Shown here in pieces: positions 1 through 8,904 of a stretch of 64,000 bases of DNA (within the stretch, counting starts at the first letter, position 1; each line of letters begins with the position of its first letter). Below the pieces are notes generated by a model. The model did not search any database. It worked only from the letters and a program-made list of their open reading frames with translations, and was not told where the DNA came from. Position numbers and translations under genes: made by a program. Source of the DNA: Alistipes ihumii AP11 (GTDB lineage Bacteria; Bacteroidota; Bacteroidia; Bacteroidales; Rikenellaceae); assembly GCF_025144665.1 (NCBI RefSeq), contig NZ_CP102294.1, positions 2,294,001 to 2,358,000 of the forward strand, written 5' to 3'.

Positions 1-2
1 TG

Positions 3-494
3 GCCTATGCGCTGGGTCCCGTGACCCTCTCGCTGGCCGATCTTTACTGGGAAGGCGGCGCCGGGGACCGGGGACTCGTGAACCGCAATTATTTCACGTT
101 CGACGGCCGATCGCCCCACCGCGTGGAACTCGGCGCCAGCTGGGTCGTGTCGGAGAAGGCTCCCTTTACGCTCTCCTGGTACACGATTCTTTTCGGCGCG
201 GCCGACGTTAATGCCAAGGGTAAGCGGGCTTACGGTTCCTATTTCGAGGTGGCCTATCCGTTCTGCGTAAAAGGGATCGATATGAAGGCCGGCGTGGGCA
301 TGGTTCCTTGGAATGCCGTCGGGACTTACGGCATAGACCGCGATTTCTATGTTCAGAACGTTTTCCTGAACGCCGGTAAAAACTGGGAGATCAAAGGAGC
401 CGAAGGTATGAAGCTGGGATTTTTCACCAATCTGATCTGGAATCCGGCTACCGAAGATGTCAACTTCGTAGGGGGCATCTCGTTCAGAATGTAG
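3..494 (+). CDS. Outer-membrane beta-barrel protein, C-terminal part (5' end outside window)
   Basis: The reading frame is open from base 3 to a TAG at 492-494, so the true start lies before the window. About 164 residues are visible. They alternate hydrophobic and polar residues with many Gly, Tyr and Trp, in short strand-turn-strand units, and end in Phe-Arg-Met. This is the look of the last strands of an outer-membrane barrel. An internal GTG at 21 is not a convincing start because the frame continues upstream of it. No specific family is recognised. It could be a porin-like or DUF-type barrel; substrate unknown. Confidence 0.6.
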   Translation, partial: AYALGPVTLSLADLYWEGGAGDRGLVNRNYFTFDGRSPHRVELGASWVVSEKAPFTLSWYTILFGAADVNAKGKRAYGSYFEVAYPFCVKGIDMKAGVGMVPWNAVGTYGIDRDFYVQNVFLNAGKNWEIKGAEGMKLGFFTNLIWNPATEDVNFVGGISFRM

Positions 495-717
495 CGCGAC
501 GGGCGGAGACCGGACAATCGTCTCTCTAAGCCGCGACGATCCGGTCAATGGCGTTTCCTGCCGTCGTGCAGGCGGATCGATGCGACGATTCGCTCCGAAG
601 GAAAGAGGGGAAGTGGAGTCCTCCGGCGAATACTTACTGACCCGCAGGCATGTCTTTGGGGGGAGCCCGGGAATATGATAAGAGACATGAACGGCTCCGT
701 CGGGCTATCTCGTGAAA

Positions 718-747
718 ATGGCAATGTGTCACGCGACACATTGCCAT
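718..747. terminator. Perfect 13-bp inverted repeat, terminator or operator
   Basis: ATGGCAATGTGTC (718-730) and its exact reverse complement (735-747) flank a 4-base loop, and ATATTTTGTTG follows. It could end transcription of the upstream barrel gene. The low GC of the arms and the distance from the stop (about 220 bases) also allow a protein-binding palindrome. Confidence 0.45.
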
Positions 748-1032
748 ATTTTGTTGTCGCATGCCTTCGGCCGGTTGGCGAACAAGGAGGGTATCGGGAC
801 TTGCCGGGTCGAGTGGGGAAAACGTATCGCGAGCTATGCGGAAAAGAGCGACCGGGCAGCCTTGTCGGAAAACTGGTCGAAGTGCCGGTTCTCCGGCGGA
901 TCACGCCCGGTCCGGTTGTGCGGATCCGGTCCGGTCTCCGGCGGAAAGCCGGCCGTATGACGTTTCGATTAAATTTATCCGACAAGGTTTGCTGTTTTTG
1001 CGAAAAACTTTTTATCTTGTAGCAAATTTCGA

Positions 1033-1069
1033 CGCATTCGGAAAGAAAGGGGCCTTTTTTCTGAATGCG
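1033..1069 (+). promoter_or_regulatory. Leader hairpin upstream of the DUF5722 gene
   Basis: Bases 1033-1047 pair with 1055-1069 in a 15-bp stem containing two G-U pairs and a 7-base loop. The 3' arm includes a run of six T. It lies about 90 bases before the start of the next gene, so it is probably in that gene's leader. It might act as an attenuator or an mRNA stability element; this is inference. Confidence 0.35.
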
Positions 1070-1160
1070 GAAATAATTGATTTGAAGGCCTCTATAAACT
1101 ATATAATTACTTGCAAGGCCTGTCCGAAACTTGTATCCGGATTGAACCATTAACCTTATT

Positions 1161-3452
1161 ATGATTATTGATATGAAACACCTGAACTTGAACAATTCGG
1201 GATTCTTCTCTGCAAAGGGAAGGCGTTCCCGTGGCGTACGCGCCGCTCGCACTTTGATGTGGTCGGCTTTCATGGTCCCGTTGCTGCTGATGGGAGCGTG
1301 CGAGGACGACCCGGAAGATTACAGGCAGATCCCTGTGCCTTCGTATCCCGAGGTCGATGTTCCGACCTATATGACTGTTGCCGTCGAAGCGTCCAACGAT
1401 GTCGACATCACGCGGCAGGGCCGGTTCGAGTATGCCGTCAGCACGACCGGCACGGACCCTCAGCTCATATTGGACAAGCTGGCCGGCGCTTTCAATGCCG
1501 ATTCCTGCGTGCTGACTTTCGAGTATAGGAGCGATTCGACCATACGGGACGTGGAGCTTTATTTCGCCGAGCCGCTGTCCGCGACGCGCATGATGAAGGC
1601 GAGTCCGATTCCGGCCTCCAGGGTCTCGGGCGAGGAAACTTCCGACGACAACGACGAATGGGCTAAATGGTCGGTCGATCTGGGCTTTCAGGCCATTAAC
1701 ATGTCGTGGGGCGCTCCGCAGGATTACCTGCGCATCGATTTGGGCCAAACAGAAGGTATCGACATAGAAATCAAGAACATTCACTTTCGTCCCAGAACGG
1801 CCGAGGAGGCCGCTACGGGCGATGTGCTGGACCAGTTGGCCGACAACAAAGCGAATTATCTGACCAAGACGTTCGAGTCGGCCGTTTCGAACGTGAACGT
1901 GACGACTGACAAGGTAACGATTTCCGGTATCTGCAGCGGCGAGGGTTCGTTCAGTCTGGTCGAGATAGCGCCTTATATGGTAGACGGCATGTTCGAAGGA
2001 CATTTCGAGTCGGAATATATGATCGAAGTCTCGGGCTCGTTCACCAAGGAGCTGGACCGTTTCGTAACGCGGGGCGACTTCAAGTTCGACCGCGCGCTGT
2101 CCAAGTGGGCGATCGTCAAGCATACCGGCGAGTACGACGTGCTCGTTTCCGCTGCACGCTATGCCGATCAGATTCAGACCAAGGCTTCGGCTCCGGCAGC
2201 GGTTCTGAAAACCAAGAAGGGGCTCGGGGGCATTGCGGCCGGACAGGCCGAGTACCGGACCGATTATGCCGATCTGGGTATTTCGTGCACGGTGATCAAT
2301 ATTCAGCCGACTCATTTCTCGAAAACTTCGGGTGGCGGCAGCGATCTGACACACGAGTTCGGCGGCAAGACTTACTATTTTGACAAGGCTCTCGTCGAAG
2401 GAGTGGATGCCGATCTGGAAATGGCCGCTCAGAATAATCTGGTCGTAGCGGCGATCATACTGATCCCGCCTGCCAATTCGCCTTTCCATGCCGGTCATCC
2501 CGAGGACGGGACACTGATCCAGCATCCCGACTTCAACGGCGGAAGCTACACGATGCCGAACCTGACGACGATCGAGAGCGCCAACTACTATGCCGCCGCG
2601 CTCGATTTCATGGCTCAGCGCTATTGCGGCAACGACTTCTCGCACGGCCGTATCCACCATTTCATCATGCACAACGAGGTGGACATGGGTTACTCGTGGA
2701 CCAACATGGGTTCGCCCACGATGGAAACTTATGTGGACACCTATGTCAACTCGATGCGTATCGCCTATAACATCGTACGCCAGTACGATCAGAACGCCGA
2801 AATATTCGGCTCGTTTGCCCATTCGTGGGCAGTAGCGAACGACGCTAAGTCCTATGTAGTGAAGGATATGCTCGACCGTATCAACGGGTACTCGCATACC
2901 GAGGGCGATTTCCGCTGGGCTCTGGCTTACCACTCCTATCCGTCGAGCCTGATCGATCCCAAGACGTGGAACGATGCGCAGGCTACGTTCGATATGGACT
3001 CGCCGATGGTGACGTTCAAGAATCTAGAGGTGCTCGACAAGTGGGTCAATATGCCCGAGCATATGTATAAGGGGACGACGCGGCGCAGCGTATGGCTGTC
3101 GGAGAACTCGGCCGCTTCGCCTTCGTACAGCGAGACGGATCTGGCCAATCAGGCCGCCTGCTTCGCCTATGCTTGGAAGAAGATGAATAAGCTGACCGGT
3201 ATCAACTCGATCCACTGGCATCCGTTCGACCATCCGACCGAAATCGCTCAGCATCCCAATCAGCGTTTCGGCCTTCGCAAGAGCTGGGAGGATGCCGAAG
3301 AGCCCTGTGCCAAGAAGCCGATCTGGTTCCTGTATCAGGCTGCCGGTACGGCCGACGAGGATGCGAAATTCGCTCCCTATATCGATGTGATCAACGAGAC
3401 GGCTAACGATCCGATCTCGAGTTGGGACGATATTATGCATACGGTTCTGTAA
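1161..3452 (+). CDS. DUF5722-type lipoprotein, glycosidase-like
   Basis: A 763-residue protein with a long basic N-terminus, a hydrophobic segment (about residues 33-45) and a lipobox-like sequence ending at Cys47, so a lipid-anchored envelope protein is expected. An ATG at 1173 (residue 5) is an alternative start. The N-terminal part (about 60-340) looks like beta-sandwich modules. The C-terminal part (about 360-750) resembles the DUF5722 family. In it I see His-Asn-Glu506-Val-Asp and Trp-Leu-Ser-Glu648-Asn, placed like the acid/base and nucleophile glutamates of clan GH-A glycosidases. A catalytic role is inferred; no substrate can be named. A strong terminator follows. Confidence 0.75.
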   Translation: MIIDMKHLNLNNSGFFSAKGRRSRGVRAARTLMWSAFMVPLLLMGACEDDPEDYRQIPVPSYPEVDVPTYMTVAVEASNDVDITRQGRFEYAVSTTGTDPQLILDKLAGAFNADSCVLTFEYRSDSTIRDVELYFAEPLSATRMMKASPIPASRVSGEETSDDNDEWAKWSVDLGFQAINMSWGAPQDYLRIDLGQTEGIDIEIKNIHFRPRTAEEAATGDVLDQLADNKANYLTKTFESAVSNVNVTTDKVTISGICSGEGSFSLVEIAPYMVDGMFEGHFESEYMIEVSGSFTKELDRFVTRGDFKFDRALSKWAIVKHTGEYDVLVSAARYADQIQTKASAPAAVLKTKKGLGGIAAGQAEYRTDYADLGISCTVINIQPTHFSKTSGGGSDLTHEFGGKTYYFDKALVEGVDADLEMAAQNNLVVAAIILIPPANSPFHAGHPEDGTLIQHPDFNGGSYTMPNLTTIESANYYAAALDFMAQRYCGNDFSHGRIHHFIMHNEVDMGYSWTNMGSPTMETYVDTYVNSMRIAYNIVRQYDQNAEIFGSFAHSWAVANDAKSYVVKDMLDRINGYSHTEGDFRWALAYHSYPSSLIDPKTWNDAQATFDMDSPMVTFKNLEVLDKWVNMPEHMYKGTTRRSVWLSENSAASPSYSETDLANQAACFAYAWKKMNKLTGINSIHWHPFDHPTEIAQHPNQRFGLRKSWEDAEEPCAKKPIWFLYQAAGTADEDAKFAPYIDVINETANDPISSWDDIMHTVL

Positions 3453-3514
3453 TGAGTGAACCTCGGCTTTCCGCAATCCGCTGAGGTTTGCGGAGGGTAC
3501 GACTTTCGTATCGG

Positions 3515-3545
3515 GCGCCGCGACTTTAGTCGCGGCGCTTTTGTT
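3515..3545 (+). terminator. Rho-independent terminator after DUF5722 gene
   Basis: A perfect 10-bp GC-rich stem (3515-3524 with 3529-3538), a 4-base loop, then TTTTGTTT. Confidence 0.9.
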
Positions 3546-3692
3546 TCGGCGGGTTCGGAGATATGGGATCGGGTTCGGAAACGGAAACGGAAACATTCGA
3601 TTAGGCTTGAGTCGATATCCGGGGAAATGCCGTATAGTTGCGCTGCCGTAAGCGATCCGGTAAAAAATTATGGGCGTATGGATTGTAAAGAA

Positions 3693-3755
3693 GGGTCTCG
3701 GGTCTCGGGTCTCGGGTTTCGGGTTTCGGGTTTCGGGTTTCGGGTTTCGGGTTTC
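3693..3755. repeat. Nine tandem copies of a 7-bp unit, GGGTYTC
   Basis: Three copies of GGGTCTC (3693-3713) are followed by six copies of GGGTTTC (3714-3755), then a degraded copy. The split into two variant blocks suggests expansion by slippage. It lies in non-coding DNA between two converging terminators. Confidence 0.95.
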
Positions 3756-3863
3756 GGTATCCGGTACTACTGATGTCGGGTAAGGCGATTCGCGCTTTTG
3801 CGGTAAGCCGGAAGGAGTGCGGCGACTGTTAAAAGCCGGAAAGGGGATTGGATCGGTCGGAGA

Positions 3864-3906
3864 CGGATAAAAATAGAGAGCGGGCTGCCTCGGGCAGCCC
3901 GCTCTC
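3864..3906 (-). terminator. Terminator of gapA
   Basis: On the minus strand, a perfect 14-bp stem (3876-3889 with 3893-3906) and a 3-base loop are followed by TATTTTTATCC. Confidence 0.9.
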
Positions 3907-3930
3907 CTGTTCGTCGATTCCTTGCGGAAA

Positions 3931-4947
<1,017 letters not shown>

Positions 4948-4980
4948 TTAAGGTTAATTGACTGCTCTTTTTCACCGGCA

Positions 4981-5011
4981 CAAAAGTACGTAAAAATCAA
5001 TGAGCTTCAAA
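4981..5011 (-). promoter_or_regulatory. Bacteroidetes-type promoter of gapA
   Basis: Read on the minus strand: TTTG (5011-5008), 19 bases, TACTTTTG (4988-4981). This fits the Bacteroidetes primary-sigma consensus TTTG / TAnnTTTG and leaves a leader of about 40 bases. Confidence 0.85.
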
Positions 5012-5147
5012 ATTTTTATATTAAATTTTTTTAAGAAAACACGGCTTTCGCCCCATCGTCTTCGCCTCTCGTACGGTCGCGCAGGATATCGCAGCCGTTC
5101 GTGGCGCAAGGCCGCGCAAAGGACGGGACAAAGCAAGAATTATTCCG

Positions 5148-5903
5148 TTATAATCCGGCCTTTTTGGCGCGCTTGGCCATGGCCGAGGCGAACACGAAGT
5201 CGTTCAGCTCCCGGTTGTCGGCGTCCAGAATATCGTGTTTGGAACCTTCCCACCACTTGCGCCCCTTGTATATGAACAGGATGTGCTCGCCGATCTCGAG
5301 TACCGAGTTCATGTCGTGCGTATTGATGACCGTCGTGATGTTGTATTCCTGCGTGATCTCGTGGATCAGGTTGTCGATCAGCACCGAAGTCATCGGGTCG
5401 AGGCCCGAGTTGGGCTCGTCGCAGAACAGGTACTGCGGATTGAGCACGATGGCGCGGGCGATCGCCACGCGCTTGATCATGCCGCCGCTCAGCTCGGCCG
5501 GGTAGAGGCGGTTCACATTGCTCAGGTTGACCCGCTTGAGGCAGAAGTTGACCCGGTCGCGCTTTTCGTCCTCGGGCATCGACGTAAACAGGTCGAGCGG
5601 CAGCCGGACGTTCTCTTCGACGTTCGACGAGTCGAGCAGCGCTCCTCCCTGAAAGATCATGCCCACTTTTTCGCGGATAGCCTTCATCTCCTTGAACGGA
5701 AGTCGGTTGAACTCCACGTCGTCGTAATAGATGCTGCCGCTGTCGATCTTGTGCAGGCCGACCAGCGATTTGAGCAGCACGGTCTTGCCCGATCCGCTCT
5801 GGCCGATGATCAGGTTCGTGATGCCGGGCGAGAACTCGGCCGAAATGTCGTCGAGTACGATGCGCCCGTCGAAGGATTTTACGATGTGTTCGGCTCGGAT
5901 CAT
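5148..5903 (-). CDS. mlaF: ABC transporter ATPase of the Mla type
   Basis: A 251-residue ABC ATPase. Walker A is at about 34-41 (Gly-Gln-Ser-Gly-Ser-Gly-Lys-Thr), the signature Leu-Ser-Gly-Gly-Met at 138-142, and Walker B with Asp-Glu-Pro near 160. The Gln-Gly-Gly-Ala-Leu-Leu-Asp-Ser stretch after the Q-loop is typical of MlaF/Ttg2A. Its start lies one base after the stop of the MlaE-like permease gene, so the two form an operon and should build one inner-membrane complex that moves phospholipids between membranes. The MlaD-type binding protein is not in this window. It is the last gene of the operon. Confidence 0.9.
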   Translation of the reverse strand: MIRAEHIVKSFDGRIVLDDISAEFSPGITNLIIGQSGSGKTVLLKSLVGLHKIDSGSIYYDDVEFNRLPFKEMKAIREKVGMIFQGGALLDSSNVEENVRLPLDLFTSMPEDEKRDRVNFCLKRVNLSNVNRLYPAELSGGMIKRVAIARAIVLNPQYLFCDEPNSGLDPMTSVLIDNLIHEITQEYNITTVINTHDMNSVLEIGEHILFIYKGRKWWEGSKHDILDADNRELNDFVFASAMAKRAKKAGL

Positions 5904-5904
5904 G

Positions 5905-6648
5905 TTATGTGAGAAGGACTTGGGTGAGAATCAGGTTGAAAATCAGAATCACGATGCTGCTCACGACGACCGCCTTCGTACTGGCGCGGCCTACCTCGAG
6001 CGAGTTGCCGTCGGCGTAATAGCCGTAAAAGCCCGAAATGGACGTGATGATGAATGCGAACGTCGACGACTTGATCAGCGAGTAAGTGATGTAAAACGGC
6101 TTGAAGTCGTACTGGATACCGATAATGTAGGAGTCGGGGTTGACCGCTCCGGTCAGAATGCTCACGACATAGCCGCCAGCCACGCCGATGATCATGCTCA
6201 GAATGGTCAGGAACGGGAAGAAAAAGACCGTGCTGACGATCTTGGGCAGAATCAGGTAGCTCGCCGAGTTGACGCCCATGATCTCCAACGCGTCGATCTG
6301 CTCGGTGATGCGCATCGTTCCGATTTCGGAGGCGATGTTCGATCCGACCTTGCCGGCCAGAATCAGCGCGACGACCGTCGAACTGAACTCCAGCAGCATC
6401 GATTCGCGGGCGGCGTATCCGATCAGGTATTTCGGAATGAAGGGCGACTCCAGGTTCAGGGCCATCTGGATCGTGATGACCGCCCCCATGAACACCGAGA
6501 TGATCGCGACGATGCCGATCGAGTTCAGTCCGAGGCTTTCGGTCTCCGCCAGGATGCGCTTGCCGTAGATCGAGGCCTTCTCGGGTTTCGAGAATACCTT
6601 GCCCATCAGCAGGAAGTAGCGGCCTATGAGTTCGAACAGATTCTTCAT
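5905..6648 (-). CDS. mlaE: Mla-type ABC transporter permease (MlaE family)
   Basis: About 247 residues with five to six membrane segments. It shows the family core Glu-Ser-Met-Leu-Leu-Glu-Phe-Ser and the conserved Ile-Gly-Thr-Met-Arg-Ile-Thr-Glu-Gln-Ile-Asp-Ala-Leu stretch that contacts the ATPase. The frame is open to 6678, but the ATG at 6648 starts at the conserved Met-Lys-Asn-Leu-Phe and is preferred. It directly follows a DUF4834 gene with no spacing and precedes mlaF. Confidence 0.9.
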   Translation of the reverse strand: MKNLFELIGRYFLLMGKVFSKPEKASIYGKRILAETESLGLNSIGIVAIISVFMGAVITIQMALNLESPFIPKYLIGYAARESMLLEFSSTVVALILAGKVGSNIASEIGTMRITEQIDALEIMGVNSASYLILPKIVSTVFFFPFLTILSMIIGVAGGYVVSILTGAVNPDSYIIGIQYDFKPFYITYSLIKSSTFAFIITSISGFYGYYADGNSLEVGRASTKAVVVSSIVILIFNLILTQVLLT

Positions 6649-6649
6649 G

Positions 6650-6928
6650 CTATTCTTTAATCTCCTCGTAGTCGACATAGTCGCCCACGTTCTTGTTGAT
6701 CTTCTTGCGGGGCGATGCCTGCGTCTGCTGGACGGTCACGTCTCCTTCCGCCCGGGAGCGCGAGGCTTTGCGGCCTCCCCACGTATAGGTGCGCGAAAAG
6801 CCTCCGGCCTGCCCGCTCTCGGCGAACTCGCGCTGTTTCTTACGAATCCAGTAGCCGAGCGCCAGCCGCCCGACAAGCCCCATCAGGTAGATTCCGACGA
6901 CGATGAAAAACAGGATGGTCAGTATCAT
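6650..6928 (-). CDS. DUF4834 family small membrane protein
   Basis: About 92 residues: one N-terminal membrane helix (roughly residues 2-24), then a basic, polar tail rich in Lys, Arg and Gln ending in an acidic stretch. Length, helix and tail match the Bacteroidetes-only family DUF4834, whose function is unknown. The ATG at 6928 is chosen; the frame extends only to a TTG at 6937. It is the first gene of the unit with mlaE and mlaF, and its stop touches the mlaE start, which suggests a link to the envelope lipid transporter. Confidence 0.75.
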   Translation of the reverse strand: MILTILFFIVVGIYLMGLVGRLALGYWIRKKQREFAESGQAGGFSRTYTWGGRKASRSRAEGDVTVQQTQASPRKKINKNVGDYVDYEEIKE

Positions 6929-6982
6929 AGCTTGCAAACGATGCCCGGGAACGCTTCATGCAAAGAATATTCCCGACAGTGA

Positions 6983-6990
6983 CAAAGGTA
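6983..6990 (-). promoter_or_regulatory. -7 box for the DUF4834-mlaE-mlaF unit
   Basis: TACCTTTG on the minus strand matches TAnnTTTG and lies about 55 bases before the DUF4834 start. A clear TTTG -33 box is not seen. Confidence 0.6.
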
Positions 6991-7133
6991 ATATTTAATT
7001 TCGCATTTGCGAGCGAAGTCCCGTGAAATGGACGGTTCCGCCGCGGAGACATGGCCGATCGCGGGCCTTGTCCGTTTTGTAACGCAATACGCTGCCACTG
7101 GCGAAATTATTGTGGATATTCCGCAGGTTTCGC

Positions 7134-7141
7134 TATATTTG
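7134..7141 (+). promoter_or_regulatory. -7 box of purB
   Basis: TATATTTG fits TAnnTTTG. An ATTG sits 21 bases upstream where TTTG is expected. The leader would be about 70 bases. Confidence 0.65.
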
Positions 7142-7217
7142 CGGGACCGGATGCCCTGCGCATGCGCGAGCGTGCCGCCCGGCGCCGGAGAGCTGAAAAT
7201 TCTAATTGCGTGCTACG

Positions 7218-8570
7218 ATGGAACTGACCGAACTGACCGCCATATCCCCGATCGACGGGCGCTACCGCGACAAGTGCGAGGTGCTGGCCGATTATTTTTC
7301 CGAACTGGCTCTGATCCGCTACCGCGTGCTGGTAGAGGTGGAGTATTTCATCGCGCTTTGCGAGTTGCCTCTGCCTCAGCTGGCCGACGTGGACCGGGGC
7401 GCTTTCGAGAAACTGCGCGATCTGTACCGCGACTTTACCGCTGCCGACGCTCTGAAAGTCAAGGAGATCGAACGAACGACCAACCACGACGTAAAGGCCG
7501 TCGAGTATCTGGTCAAGGGGAAGCTCGACGAGCTGGGACTCGGCGCTCACCGCGAGTTCGTGCACTTCGGCCTGACGTCGCAGGACATCAACAACACGGC
7601 GATTCCGTCGAGCCTGCGCGATGCGTCGAACGACGTCTACTATCCGCTGCTCGAGCAACTGACGGCCAAACTGACCGCGCTGTCGAAAGAATGGGAGGAA
7701 GTTCCGCTGCTGGCCCACACGCACGGGCAGCCGGCCTCGCCGACGAAGCTCGGCAAGGAGATCCGCGTGTTCGTCGAGCGGATCGAGAAGCAGACCGCGC
7801 TGCTGCGCGCGATTCCGTCGCCCGCCAAGTTCGGCGGAGCGACCGGCAACTTCAATGCGCATGTGTGCGCGTATCCCGATGTCGACTGGGTCGGGTTCGC
7901 GAACCATTTCGTCAACGACGTGCTGGGACTCGACCGCTCGCAGACCACGACGCAGATCGAGCATTACGACAACATCGCCGCTATTTTCGATAACTTCAAG
8001 CGCATCAATACGATCCTGATCGACTTTTGCCGCGACGTGTGGACCTACGTCTCGATGGAATATTTCAAGCAGCGGATCAAAGCGGGCGAAGTCGGCTCGT
8101 CGGCCATGCCCCACAAGGTCAATCCGATCGATTTCGAGAATGCCGAGGGCAATCTGGGCGTCGCGAACGCCGTCTTCTCGCATCTGTCGGCCAAGCTGCC
8201 GGTGTCGCGCATGCAGCGCGATCTGACCGACTCGACGGTACTGCGCAACATCGGGGTTCCGATGGCCCATACGGTGGTCGCGTTCAAGTCGATACTCAAG
8301 GGGCTCGACAAGCTGATCGTCAACTTCGACAAGATCAACGCCGATTTGGAGAACAACTGGGCCGTCGTGGCCGAAGGCATCCAGACGATCCTGCGCCGCG
8401 AGAACTATCCGAATCCCTACGAGGCGCTGAAGGCCCTGACCCGCACGAACAAGCCGATCGGCAAGGCGGACATCCGGGATTTCATCGAGCGGCTCGAGGT
8501 GTCGGAGAGCGTTAAGCAGGAGCTGCGCGCCCTGTCGCCGCAAACCTATACGGGCGTCTGCAAGTATTAG
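7218..8570 (+). CDS. purB: Adenylosuccinate lyase
   Basis: A 450-residue member of the fumarase/aspartase superfamily. It removes fumarate from adenylosuccinate and from SAICAR in purine synthesis. The superfamily signature [10 protein letters not shown] is present near residue 294, and the catalytic His region His-Thr-His-Gly-Gln-Pro near 170. Phe-Glu-Asn-Ala-Glu-Gly-Asn after the signature is typical of the E. coli-type enzyme. The ATG at 7218 is preferred over the TTG at 7206. It is followed closely by a rubredoxin gene. Confidence 0.95.
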   Translation: MELTELTAISPIDGRYRDKCEVLADYFSELALIRYRVLVEVEYFIALCELPLPQLADVDRGAFEKLRDLYRDFTAADALKVKEIERTTNHDVKAVEYLVKGKLDELGLGAHREFVHFGLTSQDINNTAIPSSLRDASNDVYYPLLEQLTAKLTALSKEWEEVPLLAHTHGQPASPTKLGKEIRVFVERIEKQTALLRAIPSPAKFGGATGNFNAHVCAYPDVDWVGFANHFVNDVLGLDRSQTTTQIEHYDNIAAIFDNFKRINTILIDFCRDVWTYVSMEYFKQRIKAGEVGSSAMPHKVNPIDFENAEGNLGVANAVFSHLSAKLPVSRMQRDLTDSTVLRNIGVPMAHTVVAFKSILKGLDKLIVNFDKINADLENNWAVVAEGIQTILRRENYPNPYEALKALTRTNKPIGKADIRDFIERLEVSESVKQELRALSPQTYTGVCKY

Positions 8571-8620
8571 CGGGGTCCGGATTTTGCAACGCAAAGCATG
8601 TTCAACCAAAACGACCAACC

Positions 8621-8782
8621 ATGAAAAAGTACAAATGCGAAGTGTGCGGATACATCTATGATCCGCAACTGGGCGATCCCGACAACGGCATCGAGCCCGG
8701 AACGGCATTCGAAGACCTGCCCGAGGACTGGGTCTGCCCGCTGTGTCAGGAGGGCAAGGAAGTGTTCGAGCCGATCGATTGA
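8621..8782 (+). CDS. Rubredoxin
   Basis: A 53-residue protein, the standard rubredoxin length. Two Cys-x-x-Cys-Gly/Pro knuckles (Cys6, Cys9 and Cys39, Cys42) would bind one iron, and the aromatic core residues Tyr4, Tyr11, Tyr13 and Trp37 are in place. It carries single electrons in the cytoplasm of anaerobes, often to reductive oxygen or peroxide defence enzymes. It begins 50 bases after purB and is followed by a terminator, so the two may be co-transcribed. Confidence 0.95.
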   Translation: MKKYKCEVCGYIYDPQLGDPDNGIEPGTAFEDLPEDWVCPLCQEGKEVFEPID

Positions 8783-8805
8783 AAACCGGTCTGAAATCTG
8801 TAACG

Positions 8806-8838
8806 AAGGGGCATGTCCAAAAAAGGCATGCCCTTTTT
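8806..8838 (+). terminator. Terminator after rubredoxin gene
   Basis: GGGCATG (8809-8815) pairs with CATGCCC (8827-8833), extended by A-T pairs on the outside, and the stem runs into five T. Confidence 0.8.
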
Positions 8839-8904
8839 GCATTATCGTTCGCTTTTTATTCCATGTGCCCGTAGATCGAATCATAATTTTTTTGTCATAG
8901 AAGT

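Larger units (their letters stand above)
495..1160. other. Spacer of 666 bases with two hairpins, no gene seen
   Basis: Several short frames cross this stretch on both strands, but their products are Arg/Pro-rich and look like GC-driven noise. Two structured elements are visible: a perfect 13-bp inverted repeat at 718-747 and a long hairpin at 1033-1069 in the leader of the DUF5722 gene. The last 200 bases are AT-richer, as expected of a promoter and leader region. Confidence 0.6.
3453..3930. other. Spacer between convergent genes, with minisatellite
   Basis: The 478 bases between the DUF5722 gene and gapA hold a terminator on each side, a short GGAAAC triplication near 3580-3596, and nine 7-base tandem repeats at 3693-3755. 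No believable gene is present; the 105-residue plus-strand frame across the repeat is an artefact of it. Confidence 0.7.

Noticed and set aside
1107-2933. 608-codon open frame on the minus strand
   Set aside because: It is antisense to the DUF5722 gene, is His/Arg-rich and has no domain pattern. Long antisense frames arise from the GC-rich codon use here.
3693-3755. Tandem repeat considered as a CRISPR array
   Set aside because: Units are 7 bases and directly joined, without spacers, and no cas gene is nearby.
3456-3773. 105-codon plus-strand frame across the 7-bp repeat
   Set aside because: Its end is only the translated repeat, and its start overlaps a terminator.
7107-8708. 533-codon minus-strand frame
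   Set aside because: Antisense to purB and rubredoxin, which both have clear family motifs; the product is Arg/Leu-rich without features.
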